Positions 44,345 through 57,325 of a DNA stretch of 64,000 nt are shown piece by piece. Made by a program: the position numbers and the translations under genes. Under the pieces are notes generated by a model. That model was not told the origin of the DNA and did not search any database. It was given only the letters and a program-made list of their open reading frames with translations. The number at the start of each line of letters is the position of its first letter. Position 1 is the stretch's first letter. Origin of the DNA: Tupaia tana (Eukaryota; Chordata; Mammalia; Scandentia; Tupaiidae); the NCBI GenBank assembly GCA_026018925.1, contig JAKSZU010000012.1:44754858-44818857 (forward strand). Direction: 5' to 3'.

Positions 44345-45990
44345 AAAATAATTTTTAGTACCAGACACAAACTTCACAGATCTAGAAGAGACGATCATAA
44401 AGTTTGGCTGGAATCATAAAAGACCCCATATTGCCAAAGCAATTCTTCAAAAGAAGAATGGAGTGGGTGGCATCTCACTCCATGACCCAAAAATATACTA
44501 CAAAGCTGTGGTAATCAAAACAGCATGGTACTGACAAAGAAACAGACATGTGGACCAATGGAACAGAATAGAGTCCCCAGAAAGAAATTCCCAAACATGC
44601 AGTCAAGTGATTTTTGACAAGGGTTACCAGTCAATCCAATGGGAAAAGGAAAACCTCTACAGCAAATGGTGCTGGAAGAACTGGATTTCAACCTGCAGAA
44701 AGAAGAATCTGAACCCCTACCTCTCACCTTTGACAAAAATTAAGTCAAGGTGGATCAAAGATCTAAATCTAAGACCTCCAACTATAAAACTGCTCCTAGA
44801 AACCACTGGGGAAACTCTAGGAGACATTAGGGTAGGAAAAGACTTCTTCAATAAGACGCCCAAAGCATAGTCGATAATCCCCAAAATAGAAAAGTGGGAT
44901 TACATCAGACTAAGAAGTATCTGCATGGCAAAAGACACAGTAATTTGTGTGAATTGACAGCCCTCAGAATGGGAAAATACTTTTGTAAGCTATACGTCAG
45001 ATAAGAGGCTGATAACCAGAATACACAAGGAACTCAAGCAGCTGTTCCAAAAAAAAAAAAAAAAAAAAAAAGATGAACCACCCTATCAAAAGATGGGAGA
45101 ATGAGTTGAAAAAACCACTCTTTAAGGATGACATTTGAATAGCCAAAAGGCATATGAAAAAATGCCCACCATCCCTCATTGTAAGGGACATGATCAAAAC
45201 AACAATGAGATACCACCTAACCCCAGTTGGAATGACTAAGATTAAAAAAACAAAAATGATAAGTGCTGGCCTGGGTGTGGTGAAAGGGGAACTCTCTTAT
45301 ACTGCTGGCGGGCATGTAAATTAGTCCAGCCACTGTGGAGAACAACTTGGAGATTCCTCAAAAGTCTACAAATAGAGCTACCATAAGATCCAGTAATCCC
45401 ACTCCTTAGTATCTATCCAAAGACAGAATTCTTCATCAGAAAAGTGCTTTCACATCAATGGTTATTGTGGCACTATTCACAATTGCTAAGACATGGAAAC
45501 AACCCAAATGCCCCCAAACAGATGAATGGATTGAAAAACTGTGGCACATATACTCTATGGAATACTATTCAGTCTTTAAGAACAACAAAACCCTGGCTTT
45601 TGACAGAAAGTGGAAGAATATGGAAGATTTACTGCTGAGTGAAGCAAGCCAGGCTATGAAGGAGAGTCATTATATATCTCCACTCAATATATACCGAGTG
45701 TCCGAACTCTATGACTGAAGCTGATTGACTAAAGGATACAGAAACACAGTAAATGGATGTGAATACCAGATATAGTGTGTGTGAAAAAAATAGAGTCTGT
45801 GGAAGGACATTTAGAAGAAAAATAGAGGCAAAGCATTAATGGGTCAAAGAAATGTGGTATTATCTGTTGAAGATAATTTTATAGTTTTATCAACTGGACT
45901 AGGGAGAAATGTTCACATGTTGAAATATTCACTTTGTAGGCTAAATAACGTGATTTAATGTATAAAAGAAAATGAAATTTAAAAAAGAAA
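44345..45990 (+). mobile_element. L1 3' part (ORF2 C-terminal third and 3'UTR)
   Basis: ORF2-derived frames run from about 44360: [13 protein letters not shown], then a stop after KTAWY, WCWKNWISTCRKKNLNP at 44550-44870, and [20 protein letters not shown] at 45458-45718. The 3'UTR ends in A-rich sequence near 45985. An A-run at 45050-45071 is internal. Confidence 0.9.
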
Positions 45991-47144
45991 AAAGAAAAAA
46001 AGCAGAAAATATAAATACAGTAGCAATAAAAATAAGAACAGAATAACAGGAAAATGCCTAATTATTTGGTAATTCAACACCATACGCCTATATTATCAAT
46101 GAATCATATAAGAATTTTAAAAGGATTTTGGTAAAATGTCTGAATCCTGCATAGGCTGTGTGCTCCGGGTGGGCAGGGTAATAGTGATCTTATTCACACA
46201 GGTCCTCATCATCTAAGATGTGTGTCAACACTCATGGAGTGATTGCAGAATTTGGTGTGTTGTATTGGGGGTGGGGTCTGTTGAGAGGAGAGGCAGAGAA
46301 AACTGGAGTTAAAAGTCGGGTGGAAAACACACGGGGAACAAACTGAAATGCGATAAGTAGGACTCCTAGAGACCAATTAGAGGGCTAGAATCATTCATGC
46401 AGTATTTATCATTTACAGAAAGAAGAGGATGAGAGGAAAAACCTTGTGGAAGTGTTTTACCTACTTCTTCTCACTGTAGTCCCTAGCTATATGTTGTAGC
46501 GAAAGGCAGGGCCAGCGTGGAGGAGAGTAACTCATGTCCAGGCAGAAATAAACCATTCTGATTGCTCTCTTAATAACACGCATGAATTTAAACCAAAATT
46601 GTAGCTCATAGAAGTTGAAGTTATGTAGGAATTAAACCACTTACAAAATAAGTCGAAAGGATGCAATAGCCTTAAAATGGTAGTCTTAATATATGTGCTT
46701 TCTTTTCTTGTTCTTGCTGAGGATGACAGGAATAGCGAATCAAAAATTTCCAAAATAGAATGTAATCAAGACAGTAAAGATATTAAAAACAGAAACTGAG
46801 TGTTATTTCTTAAGCTATTTTACTTTTTCTCCTGGACACACAGCAAGACCATGATTCCCAGAGGAAGTACTAAGTGAGTTCAGGCCTATTTAATGTGGAG
46901 GAAGTAATAAATATCATTTGTAGATCTCACCCATAGAACCTCCTCCCTAATTCATCATCTAGTACATGCAGAGTTCCAGCAGATCCCAAGGCCCTATGAT
47001 ACATGGAGCCACTCTATGGAAGAGCCTGGGTGCCTAATGTCTATGTGGGGCCAGGGTTGTATCAAGGACAAGTAGAAGGAACAGATCTGCTCTAGGTTGA
47101 TGGTTACTGTGAAGCAGGTTCACTGTGTACTGTTTACTACTCTA
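45991..47144. other. Unassigned non-coding stretch
   Basis: I see no gene, duplicated block or known repeat. Confidence 0.4.
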
Positions 47145-47159
47145 ACTCACTGCATCTTT

Positions 47160-47249
47160 TTTAAAAAGTTATTGTATTCAACTCTATTTATTTATTTATC
47201 TTAATTTGACCAGAGAGGAAGAGATAGAGATAGAGATAGAGATAGAGAT

Positions 47250-47293
<44 letters not shown>

Positions 47294-47372
47294 CTGCCAC
47301 GTTCGGCATTCAAACCACAGTCAACCATATGGGAGTCCAACACCCTTAACCACCACCCACCTGCTGGCCCCT
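47160..47372 (-). mobile_element. Short-type SINE with expanded (ATAGAG)n and (GA)n
   Basis: Inverted copy: ttatttatcttaatttgacc, then an ATAGAG hexamer run and GA run (47224-47288), then accacccacctgctggcccc. Flanks ctcactgcatctt and ctcactacatctt are the target duplication. Confidence 0.88.
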
Positions 47373-47669
47373 AGCTCACTACATCTTGGGCTACAATTTC
47401 CACTGCTTGTATGGGTCTGGTGAAACAGAACACTCATACAAGCTAAGTGAAGAAATTTTCCTAAGATAGGCAGCAAAGGAGAATTGAAGTCCAGGATTTA
47501 GCATTGGTTGGTCCTTTGAAGACTCAGGAAAGCAGCCCAAGGAGAAGTAGTTTTGTTTCTTTTTGCTCCATTTTTCACCACAGCTCAAGGCCCTCAGAAA
47601 GCATCCTATCTCAGGCTTAAGCCCCTGGAGGTGATAGGACTCCCTGGATTAAAGTGCTGTAGGCCATTC

Positions 47670-48340
47670 TGTTTTGAGAGGTATTGAAACAGGAATTCTT
47701 CTACAGGAAACCAAGCACGTTTTCAAAATTATCACCAAAGAAGACCGCCTGAAAGTTATCCCCAAGCTAAATTGTGTGTTCACTGTGGAAATCGATGACT
47801 TTGTATCCTACATTTATGGGAGCAAATTCCAGCTTCGGTCGAGTGAGCGGTCTGCAAAGAAGTTTAAAGCAAAGGGCACAATCGACCTCTGAATTCTTTC
47901 CTACCTAAGGCGATGGTTTATGACAACTGAAAATTGGAAACCTCCTGAATTCCCACCTTTTAGTAAAGAGCTGGTTCAGCCAAGTTCAGTTATAGCTGAC
48001 CTCCAGCCAATGGAAATCGGAGTTAAGGACATTAATAATATGGGACGATGCCGTGTGCTGAGTGAGGATTCGGGAACAGAGGAATGTATATTTATAAGTG
48101 ATTTTAATGTTTATTACTCCCATGGAGAGAAAAGACTGGTAGAAACATACCAGGGTTAACACTGGTGAACTTAACTAGCAGAATCTTGAGGTCCTTTTTC
48201 ATACTTCTTGATGTTTACTGGATGTTCTGTGATGAATCAGTTGTTTATGTAATAATAATATACACATGTAAGCTTAAAAAAAAAAACAAAAAAACAAAAA
48301 AAAAAAAAAAAAAAAAACAAAAAAAAAAAAAACAGAGCCT
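47670..48340 (+). pseudogene. POP4P: Processed pseudogene of POP4 (RNase P/MRP subunit p29), 5'-truncated
   Basis: The parent protein is a subunit of the RNase P and MRP ribonucleoproteins, which process tRNA and rRNA precursors. The copy keeps only the last third: GILLQETKHVFKIITKEDR through KLNCVFTVEIDDF and FQLRSSERSAKKFKAKG, ending TIDL with stop at 47890-47892. This part is an uninterrupted frame. The 3'UTR continues to a poly(A) tract at about 48276-48333 with scattered C. The lack of introns and the poly(A) tail show retroposition. The first two thirds are missing, so no functional enzyme subunit is expected. Confidence 0.93.
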
Positions 48341-48750
48341 AGGCTGTTGCAACTAATCCCTCCCTATCTCAGGATGTTGCATTACCAGCAGATTCCACTT
48401 GAGATCTACAAGTGAGGAAGTGGAGAAAACAGTCAGTCCCAGGCTACATCCAGCAATCTGAATCAATTATTTAGAATGTAGAGTGATATTTTTTCAGTAA
48501 GGAATACCTTATCACTAATATTACTTTTTGAAAAGTAAACTCACAGTGGTAATAAAAAGGAGGTAGATGCTTAGTCCATTTATTACCACTTTTAAACTTT
48601 TAACAAACTTCACACCTTTTCACTGTCCATACTTTGAACATCCCTATTGCCCCATTTTTGGAACACCAAGTATATTGGGCATCTCACATTCCAGAAAACT
48701 GTATCAGACCTAGATGAAATGATAGTAAATCATTACTTTTAAGACCATTG
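48341..48750. other. Unassigned non-coding stretch
   Basis: Nothing recognised. Confidence 0.4.
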
Positions 48751-50045
48751 TTAAAAGAAATAGAAAGATGATGGTGAAAGATAGAGGTCCAGTTTAATTT
48801 TTCTGCAGGTGAATTGAAAACTCAAACAGCTTTCCTGTAAAAAAATTATTAATCCAGTCTGAAAATGGGCAAATGAGCTGAGCAAACAATTCTCCATGGA
48901 AGACATATGAACAGCCAAAAAGCATATGAAAGTATGCTCAACATCCCTTATCATAAGGGAAATGCCAATCAAAACTACTATGAGATACCCCCTAACTCCA
49001 GTCAGAATGGTTAAGATTAAAAAAATCAAAAAGAGGGGCCAGCAGGTGACATGGTGGTTAAGGGCATTGGACTCCTATTTTGCTGGCCATGGTTTGAGTC
49101 CTGGACCTTTCGATTTAACTTCTCATTTTCTCTTTCTCTCTCTCTCTCTCTCCCACTCTCTGTCTCTCACTCACTCTATCTCTCTCTGGTCAAATTAAAA
49201 TAAATAAAGTAAGTAAGAATAATTCTTTAAAAAAATTTAAAAATTAAAATGAAAAAAGAACGATAAGTGCTGGTGAGGACTGTCATGAAAAGGGAACTCT
49301 TCTATACTACTGGTGGGAATGCAGATTAGCACAGCCCACTGTGGTGAACAATATAGTGGTTCCTTAATCTTCTACAAATAGAACTACTATATGATTTCAC
49401 AATCTGACTCAGAAGATGGGAATAAATGCAGAAAAACACTTACACATCTTTGCTTATTGCAACATTATAAACTGTGATTAAGACATAGAATCCACCCAAA
49501 TGTCTAAGAACAGATGAATGAATTAAAAAAAAGTGTGGCACATATCCACTATGGAATACTACTCAGCAATAAAAATTAATAATAACAAACTCCCCTGAAA
49601 TCCTGGCATTTGATAGAAAGTGGATGAATATGGAAGATATATTGCTACGTGAAGTAAGCCAGACCATGTAAAGAGGCATTGTATGTGCCCACTTTAAAAA
49701 TAATTAATTAATTAATTAATTAATTTTTATATTTGTATGTGCCCACTTAATATATATCAAATGTCCACACGGGCAGAAACTACAAGATTGGAAGGTATAA
49801 AAGCATGGACAGCAACTGTGATAGTACAGACAGTGAGGGGAGAGGGTGGGTATTGGGGAGAGGGTAGGGAGGGAATCAAGGGGGAAAAAAATTAAGGGAC
49901 CTCAAAATGGAAAATTACTTGTTGAGGATAATGTGAATGGTAATATCTTTGGACTAATATACAGTATACAGTATATCCATGCTGGGAAAAATCATTTTAT
50001 ATGCTGTAAAGATGTACAATGATTAAAGGCAAAAAAAAATTAGGA
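48751..50045 (+). mobile_element. L1 3' part with a small 5' inversion and a nested SINE
   Basis: A minus-strand ORF2 scrap (48770-48813: ggtgaaagatagaggtccag, tttctgcaggtg) is followed by plus-strand ORF2 from about 48830 (TMRYPLTPVRMVKIKK) and 3'UTR ending near 50035. A short-type SINE sits at 49033-49235, and a (TTAA)n patch lies at about 49703-49725. Confidence 0.85.
49033..49235 (+). mobile_element. Short-type SINE inside an L1
   Basis: It starts ggggccagcaggtgacatgg and has a CT-rich centre and the ggtcaaattaaaataaataa tail. It splits L1 text that is contiguous elsewhere (aagattaaaaaaatcaaaaa | gataagtgctgg). Confidence 0.9.
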
Positions 50046-51945
50046 AAAGAGAGATGTAGGTATACACTTTGGAGGAAATGGAAAAAGAGTAGAAATTGAG
50101 AAAGACCTTCTGCAGCTGAGTCAAAATGATTTTTCACATGGTCTAATCTCCGAGGAACATTTTTTTGCCCAAACATACAGTCCCTAAACTAGATAGCATT
50201 TTAAAAATAATTGCTTGTACTCCTGTCTTTAGAATATTTAGGAATTTGCAGCATGCAAAAATACTTCTTGAAAATCCTACTGTACTCTTATTTTAATTTC
50301 AATTACTTTTTTGGTTTTTACTCAAGTATTTCCTTCCCAGTGAGGCTATCCCTGCTTGCTTATGCCAACTTTCATTTTCTCTCATTCTTCCTTTGTATTT
50401 GTAAGTATTAATGGTAAGTGGCAATCGTCAAGAGAGTTATTAGTATTATTCAAAATACCTATAAATATACATGGACATATATGTCCCTAGTTATTTGATG
50501 GTTCTTAAATTTTTTAGTATTGGGAACCCTTTACACTTTACAAAGTATTGAGGGCCACAGAAATTCTCTCTGTCCCCAGTGGCCAAATCTTAAGTGACTT
50601 TCTACTCAGCTGTGTCTCATAATTTCATTAGGTCAGTTCTGAAATCTTTCCTCCTTTCAAAGCCATGATCAGGCGGCTCAGTAAATGAGAATTTCCATGA
50701 CTACTGTCACACTTCTGCTCATGATTCCCCAGTCAAGAGCTTCTGTTCTTCCTCAAAATGTTTTGCTCCTCACTGGAAAAATACATATTCACCTCAGGGA
50801 CTGGGCCAGGGCTGACTCTGAGCAAATCTTCCTTGTCTGCACATCCATGTGTCCATCCTCTGGTTCCTGCTTCTGAGTCTCTACTTCCTTTTCCATTTCT
50901 TTCAGGGTTTCAGAAAAGACCAACTATTGTCCCCACCTCAAAAGAAGCTATCTCTGTGGGACCTCAACAAGATGCTGGCCTATGGATGGCCTAGCCATGG
51001 CCTATAGATTCTTAATAAATAATTGAACATGTGCATTTGTGATAAATGGGACTCTCCCAGGTAAGAGGCCTGGGAAAGAGCCTGAGCCTACAGGTGCAAG
51101 ACAACTGTTGAAACCTCACAGATATTTTCAGTTCAATAAGTGGACTGCAGAAAACTACATCTCTTGTTTGTTTCCCATAAAAGTGGAATCCTTAGCGGCC
51201 TCACAAAGCATGCTGCCTGTGGTGTACACACACGGACAAGTCATTAAGGACTAGGAGGGGCGTGGGGCTTAACGTTGAAGTTACATTAAGAGGAATGCAT
51301 TCTAGAGTATTAAAGCACAGTATGTCAACTATAAATAATGACAAGTTAATGTACAGAAATAATAAGTAAAAATAATATTTATATAATAATAATTGTACAG
51401 TTATAAATCATACACAATAATATATACATTTAAATACAGTAATAATGTATATAAGTAAGATAATAAATAAATAAGTAATAAAATGGATAAGATAGTTCAA
51501 AGAAAGAACATTTGGAAGAACTTAACGAAGAACAAAAAATAACCTCAGGGTGTTTGAGATGAAACAATAAACAAATGAGCTTAGAATCACTTAGAATTCT
51601 TGAAAATGTTTGCTTTCTTAACTCCATAATTTGTGACCCAGGAAGACCTTCTTCCCCAACAGTCCCTTGCGGTTAGTAAGAATCTTTAGTTCCTTGTGCT
51701 TATTGGCCCTCAATAACCTCCATCACAATCTAATATGGTAAGTACACAAAATTTAGCATCTTGACGGTATTGTTTCTGGTTGTGAATATGCAATTCTTTG
51801 GGCTGTAAGGAATAAGTCCTTCCAGAAGATTTTCTTATCCACCTAGTACACGGCTAGCCCCCAGTAAAGCTTGTGTGGTGGTTACTTGATCAACGCATCA
51901 TGCTAATAAATCCATTTTAAAAAATCATGCTGATAACGTGCGTGA
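50046..51945. other. Unassigned non-coding stretch
   Basis: I found no gene. Short ORFs here have no recognisable similarity. Around 51340-51490 the sequence is strongly AT-rich. Confidence 0.45.
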
Positions 51946-51949
51946 TATC

Positions 51950-52062
51950 TTTAATGAGACTGGTGTGTAGAGTATTTAATCTGGAAAAATTAATTTTAAA
52001 GGCTGTGGTGATGTACAGTGACTGAATGTACAAAATTAAATAAAAATAAAAATCATGTCATA
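51950..52062 (+). mobile_element. Old L1 3' end
   Basis: A terminal block similar to other L1 tails (ggctgtggtgatgtacagtg, actgaatgtacaaaattaaa) ends in AAATAAAAATAAAA. Confidence 0.5.
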
Positions 52063-52444
52063 GGCAAGAAACTTATAAATATCACGTATTCTATAGGTTA
52101 GACGAGGACCCACCAACTAACTGAAAAATAAGACCAAGACACTGGATTGCAACCACTATGTGCCAACTAGGTTCTACATTTTATTAGTTCCAGAGTTGCT
52201 TTTTCCTACCCACTCTTCTATTGCTGAAACTAAATATCTGCGAGGTATACTTCCCAGACTGTCTTGTCAGCTGGCTGCTTGCTGGATTCTCCAGTGGAAG
52301 GCACTGATGGGAGATGAGAAGGGGGGAGGAGAGCACAAGGCGAGCTTTTTCTACTTCTGACATCACAGCTTGCAGTGCTTGTGACAGCAGTGCTATGGTA
52401 GCCCTGAGGCCCAGCATTGGCAGTCTTCACAGTGATGGATGTTA

Positions 52445-52689
52445 GGGGCCAGCAGGTGGCACAGTGGTTAAAGCACTGGACTCCCACATGGCCATTTTAC
52501 AGTTGGAGCCGCAGACCCAGCAACTTAAAACTCACTCTGGGTGTGAGTGCATGTGTGCACAAAATCCTGAAAGGAGAGTGGAGGAGAAGGGATTGCAGCA
52601 TAGCCAACCACTCTGGAATGATTTCTCACCTTCTCTCTTCCTCTGTATGTCCAGTGAGCATATGCACCCTATAGCAAAAATCTCTGTCA
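52445..52689 (+). mobile_element. SINE with short-type head and long-type body
   Basis: The head ggggccagcaggtggcacag is typical of the short family, while the body (ctgaaaggagagtggaggag, gtgagcatatgcaccctatag) is of the long family. Imperfect flanks agtgatggatgtt / agtggtggatttt. Confidence 0.82.
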
Positions 52690-52851
52690 TAGTGGTGGAT
52701 TTTGTATGTGAGCTCCTGAGGTCAAGCAACTCATTTCCAACAGGAGTAGCCTCAATATCTTGGGATCTGGACAACACAACCTTTCATTTCCCTTTCCAGC
52801 TCTAGTGGTGGTGTGGTCTCCCTGCAATTATCAATCAAGGGTTTATCCCAC

Positions 52852-53111
52852 GGGACCAGCAGTTAGTAATGGCTATGTTGCTGGACTCCCATGTAGTCGA
52901 CCGCGGTTCGAATCCCAGACCTGGTGGCTTCAACTCACGCCGGGTGTGCGTGCGTGCATGCCCACGATCCCGAGAGGAGAATGGAGGAGAATGGATTGCA
53001 GCGTGGCCATCCCCCCGGGGGGTGATTTCTCGCTTTCTGTCTTTCTCTCTCTCTCTGTCTTTCTGGCGAGCACCTGCACCCTATAGCAAATACCTCTAAA
53101 AAAAAAAAAAG
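52852..53111 (+). mobile_element. Young long-type SINE with canonical B box
   Basis: It starts gggaccagcagttag. It has ggttcgaatcc (52905-52915), a perfect tRNA-type B box. Flanks gtttatccc at 52841 and 53113. Confidence 0.92.
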
Positions 53112-53230
53112 AGTTTATCCCTCATAAGTCCTTTTTATGTTTCTCTGGTTTTTCAAACACATCTATTACCAATTACTGTATGAAGTCACCTCTATTCAAT
53201 ATGCCTAGACTCTTTTCTATTTTATTTTTT

Positions 53231-53336
53231 AAAGCTTCTTTCTTTTTTCTTTTCTTTTCTTTTCTTTTCTTTTCTTTTCTTTCTTTTCTTCTTTCTTTCC
53301 TTTTCTTTTCTCCTCTTCTTTCTTTCTTTCTTTCCT

Positions 53337-53393
<57 letters not shown>

Positions 53394-53435
53394 TTTCTTT
53401 CTTTCTTTTTTCTTTCTCTCTTTCTTTCTTCCATG
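53231..53435. repeat. TTTC/TTTTC microsatellite, about 200 bp
   Basis: Pyrimidine-only tract: first TTTTC pentamers, then TTTC tetramers (pure at about 53336-53390), with interruptions. The ORFs across it on both strands (KERKKERK / SFFLSFF) are artefacts. Confidence 0.97.
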
Positions 53436-54906
53436 AATTAAAGAGAGAGAGATAGAGAGACATAAATAGGCACCCCCAAAGAAGTATTCATGCTATGATC
53501 CATACTTAGTCTTATTCAGCCCCAGATCATGGGCATGTGCACATACCATGTTCAGTGACGTCTCCAGACATGAACCTGGAACCTTCTTACGGGAGCAAGC
53601 CTCACAGAACACTACAGTACTGCTGAGCCTTCAGCCAGCCCCCTGTTTACTTACCTGGACTCTAACTGATATAATAAACATAGAAAGAGCTATTTATAAC
53701 TTAGATGAATATATATATATATGTGTGTGTGTGCTGTTTGTGTCTGTGTGTTTGTCTGTATGTGTAAAAGTACGTAACCTAGGAAATACAAAGGAAAGAG
53801 AGAAAGCCTGTCGTAGACAGAACTTTATGTCACATTGACTACAAGCTTGGGGAAAAAATGAAAGTGTCAACAAACTGTAAGATTTCAATGTTTTCTGTTC
53901 TCTGAACAAATACTCTGATATTTTCAAAACTATAAGATAACCCTTTACCAAGAGTTTACATATTTTGCCATTCTATGTCTCATTTCATAGATGACACCAT
54001 GTAACACAATATTTTCTATTATATGATGAATTAGTTCAGACTGATCTGCTGATCTGTAACTTAATGTACCTTTAAAAAGCCAGTTGTCTAGTGTTTCACA
54101 TCTGCTTTCTATAGTGAAAAGCCTCATATTAAGCAAGGACAGAGGAACTGGGATAAGGTAGCTGTCAGCATCTAGTTGTATATCTTTACTCTCATCCTTT
54201 CTTGTGTTTCACTTCAATAACTACCCAAGTCCAATGATAAACCACATTTTCTCTTTTCTACGAGAAGCTCTTCACTCTAACGAATTTTCACTCCAGCACA
54301 TGTTGAATTTCTTTTCCTATATTCTCAATTCTGTGTCAATTGCATCCTGCCCGATCCCCATCTGTTAGGACATCTTGAACCCTTCTAATCAAATATCAGT
54401 ACTTTTTTTTCACCACACAGTTAGTCCTCTTTGTCCTTTAGTGTTTGCTTTAATTTCACTTCTGTTATTTTTTTTGAATTTTGAGAGAGAATGGCACTAT
54501 GTTCTCAATCTGGTCTCAGGTGATGTGTTTCATTTGTTCATTTCCATCATGGCCAGAAGTCTTAAATGACAGTTAACTGTAATGATCATTTGTTTGCAAT
54601 AGCTAAGGTCAGTAATGTTTTGTTTTTTAAACAAATGTTACTCCCTCTAAATCTTCTCTTGACATTAGCGTATGTACTGAAGGCTTCCAAGATTTGGAGG
54701 CAGTGACAAAGAAAACAATTCCAGGATAGGGAGTTACGGGAACATCAGGAAAAAGTCCAGGATTATCTAAAAGAGAGAGGTCATCTGACTTTCCATACTT
54801 CAATTTAAAATGTTATCAGTAGGACACTACCAAATAAGATCCTGGTACTTTCCCATGCTTAATAGGGAAAAGGTAGACAGGCTAATCATTAAAAATAAGA
54901 ACTTCT
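53436..54906. other. Unassigned non-coding stretch
   Basis: No gene was recognised. A short (TG)n with TATATA lies at about 53710-53762. Confidence 0.45.
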
Positions 54907-55165
54907 TGGGGGTGGGAGGCAGCAGTGGCTTGGTGCTTAAGACTCTGGGCTCCCACATGGTCAACCATGGGTTGAGTCCAGGACCCAGTGGACTTAAAAT
55001 TCAAGGAGGAGACGTGTGTGTGCTTGCCCAAAATCCTGAGAGGAGACTGGAGAAGGGACTGAGGTGTAGCCATTCCTCCTGGGGAGTGATTTGTTACTAT
55101 CTCTCTTTATGTCTCTCTCTGTCTCTCTGGTGAGCACACATGCCCTGTAGCAAAAATCTCTTAAA
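54907..55165 (+). mobile_element. Long-type SINE, moderately diverged
   Basis: It contains ggcagcagtggcttggtgc, ctgagaggagactggagaagg and gtctctctctgtctctctgg, ending in A12. Flanking agaactt repeats at about 54898 and 55175. Confidence 0.82.
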
Positions 55166-55457
55166 AAAAAAAAAAGAACTTGGGAGTGGATTTTTCCAAC
55201 TCTGAGTTATGTGGTATGTCTCAGTAAATGGAGATTACACTTTCCTTACATGCAATTCATAGGATTAAATAATATTAATATGTGTGTTAAAAACTCAGTA
55301 TTGTGCCTTATTCAGATTGTTCCTTTAATGTGAACAACCTATACAGGCTCATTATTCTCCAAATAAAGCTTCCCCAGCCATCTCCATTTCTTCTAGCTTC
55401 CTTCAAATCTCTATTCCTTCCACACGGCACCAGCATGATTATGTCTCTGTTCTCTTT

Positions 55458-55717
55458 TTTTTTTGGAGAGGTTTTTCGCTATAGGGCACGTGCGCTCGCC
55501 AGACAGACAGAGAGAGACATAGAGACAGAAAGCGAGAAATACCCCCCAGGGGGGATGGTCACGCCGCAATCCCTTCTCCTCCATTCTCCTCTCGGGATCT
55601 TGGGCACGCACGCACACGCGCCCGGCGTGAGTTGTAAGCCACCGGGTCCGAGACGCGAACTGCGGTCGACTACGTGGGAGTCCAGCGACATAGCCATTAC
55701 GCTAACTGCTGGTTCCC
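55458..55717 (-). mobile_element. Young long-type SINE
   Basis: Inverted copy with intact CpG-rich centre (cacgcacgcacacgcgcccg). Target duplication tctctgttctcttt at 55444-55457 and 55718-55731. Confidence 0.94.
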
Positions 55718-55731
55718 TCTCTGTTCTCTTT

Positions 55732-57325
55732 ATTCCTCCATCTGCTATGGCCCGTCCTTGCTCTAGCCCTAGCCAGATTCTGTTACATTATTCCATCTGC
55801 TTACATTGTCATTGACTTGACTCCTGTGAAAGGGACATCAGGGTGGAAGGGAAGGGCCTGACCTGTCTACATGGTGGAGGAAACTGCTGGAACACTCCCT
55901 GGATCTCTCATGGGCCTGTGATGATTTTACAACCACAGAGCCCACCAGCTCGTTTGAGTGTACCCTGCATGTTCATCAAGATGTTGAGGGGGCTTCAGGC
56001 AACATAAGGCATTTCCTCCTTGTTTTGGCATGCATTTGTGTTGGACCTTGCTAGAGCCCTGGTATGGGGGCTGGTTGGGATACATGGTTGTACTTCAATA
56101 TGTGAGGCTTTGCATACCTGTTGGAAAATCTGTCCCACAAACTGAGAACTTTTACCTGAGTCTTTGCTGACTAGAATTGCCCCAAGAAGACTGCATGACT
56201 AAAGAACAGTAATGCATTAAGTGGAATTGAGTATAGGTGTACAAGTGTTCTACTATACATACCATCGATACTTTTCTATTAGTTTGAGGTTATTCCCAAG
56301 CACAAATTAAGAATTTTATTATTGATACAAAACATTTCATGAAGAAAGCCTCTGTCGTACAAGAGAAGAGGCCTCAGACTATTATAGAGCACACGTGCTA
56401 TTTATAGCTGGGTCATGGGACTATCTCACTGATGGGAGATGAGGTATAATAAAGTCATTTGTAGGTTGGTGAAGGGTCCCCTAAACATACTCTACGTTGT
56501 TTTTCAAGTTGTACCTGCACGGCTTCCTAGTATTACAGAAACACAACTAGGGCATTGCCCACAAAGGAAAGCCGTTACCTTAGAAAATTAGGAACCAACG
56601 AAGCCTTTATGATTATTTCTCTTGCTCTTTCTTCCTGCGTTTAACACAGAAGATGGATCTAGACATCCTCTGGTTGGGGTCAGACTTTGTGAAGGAAACA
56701 ATTTCAGATATCCAAGGATGTTTTCCACTCTGTGAGCTCAGAGTGTACATAGGCAGAAGCCTGAGTATGCCTTAGGCCTGCTAGGGGTGCTGGCATGTGG
56801 TTTCTGGTAGTAGTAAGTGCTGACTGCAGCAGCATACACATCACCCTGGCATATTTTAGGGTATGAATCTACAGACTTGACAGTGAAAAAAATGGAGGGA
56901 GAAAGGAAAAATAATGATAAGAAGAAGATATTATGCAGTTTGTCAATTAAGATGCATAGAAGATTTGGATATCAGGAAGAAGATTGTAGATTTGGATTAT
57001 ATTTCCAATTTTTAATAATCAAAGAAGGATTAAATGTCATTGATAAATGCATCACTAACTGAGAACAAGGTCTTTAAAGTTCATATAGTCATGGATGAAA
57101 TGACTCATTGCTAAAATAAGAAAATTTTATTCATGTTTTTCAACTATATATATGTAAACTCTGAAAATACTTGTACATTAATCAGAAGCTTTTTAAAAAA
57201 AGAGATTTGTGGTAGTGATGTCATTTGATTCATTGAATATCTCTGAGTTACAAACTATTGAATAAATACTATTGTATTTATCCAAATCTACCACTCACCT
57301 ATATACCTTTAGTTCCAATATTGAT
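55732..57325. other. Unassigned non-coding stretch
   Basis: I found no gene, repeat or duplicated block; this is the longest unexplained interval free of obvious transposons. Confidence 0.45.

Noticed and set aside
53173-53463. Long lysine/arginine/glutamate-rich and serine/phenylalanine-rich ORFs
   Set aside because: They are translations of the TTTC microsatellite in different frames.
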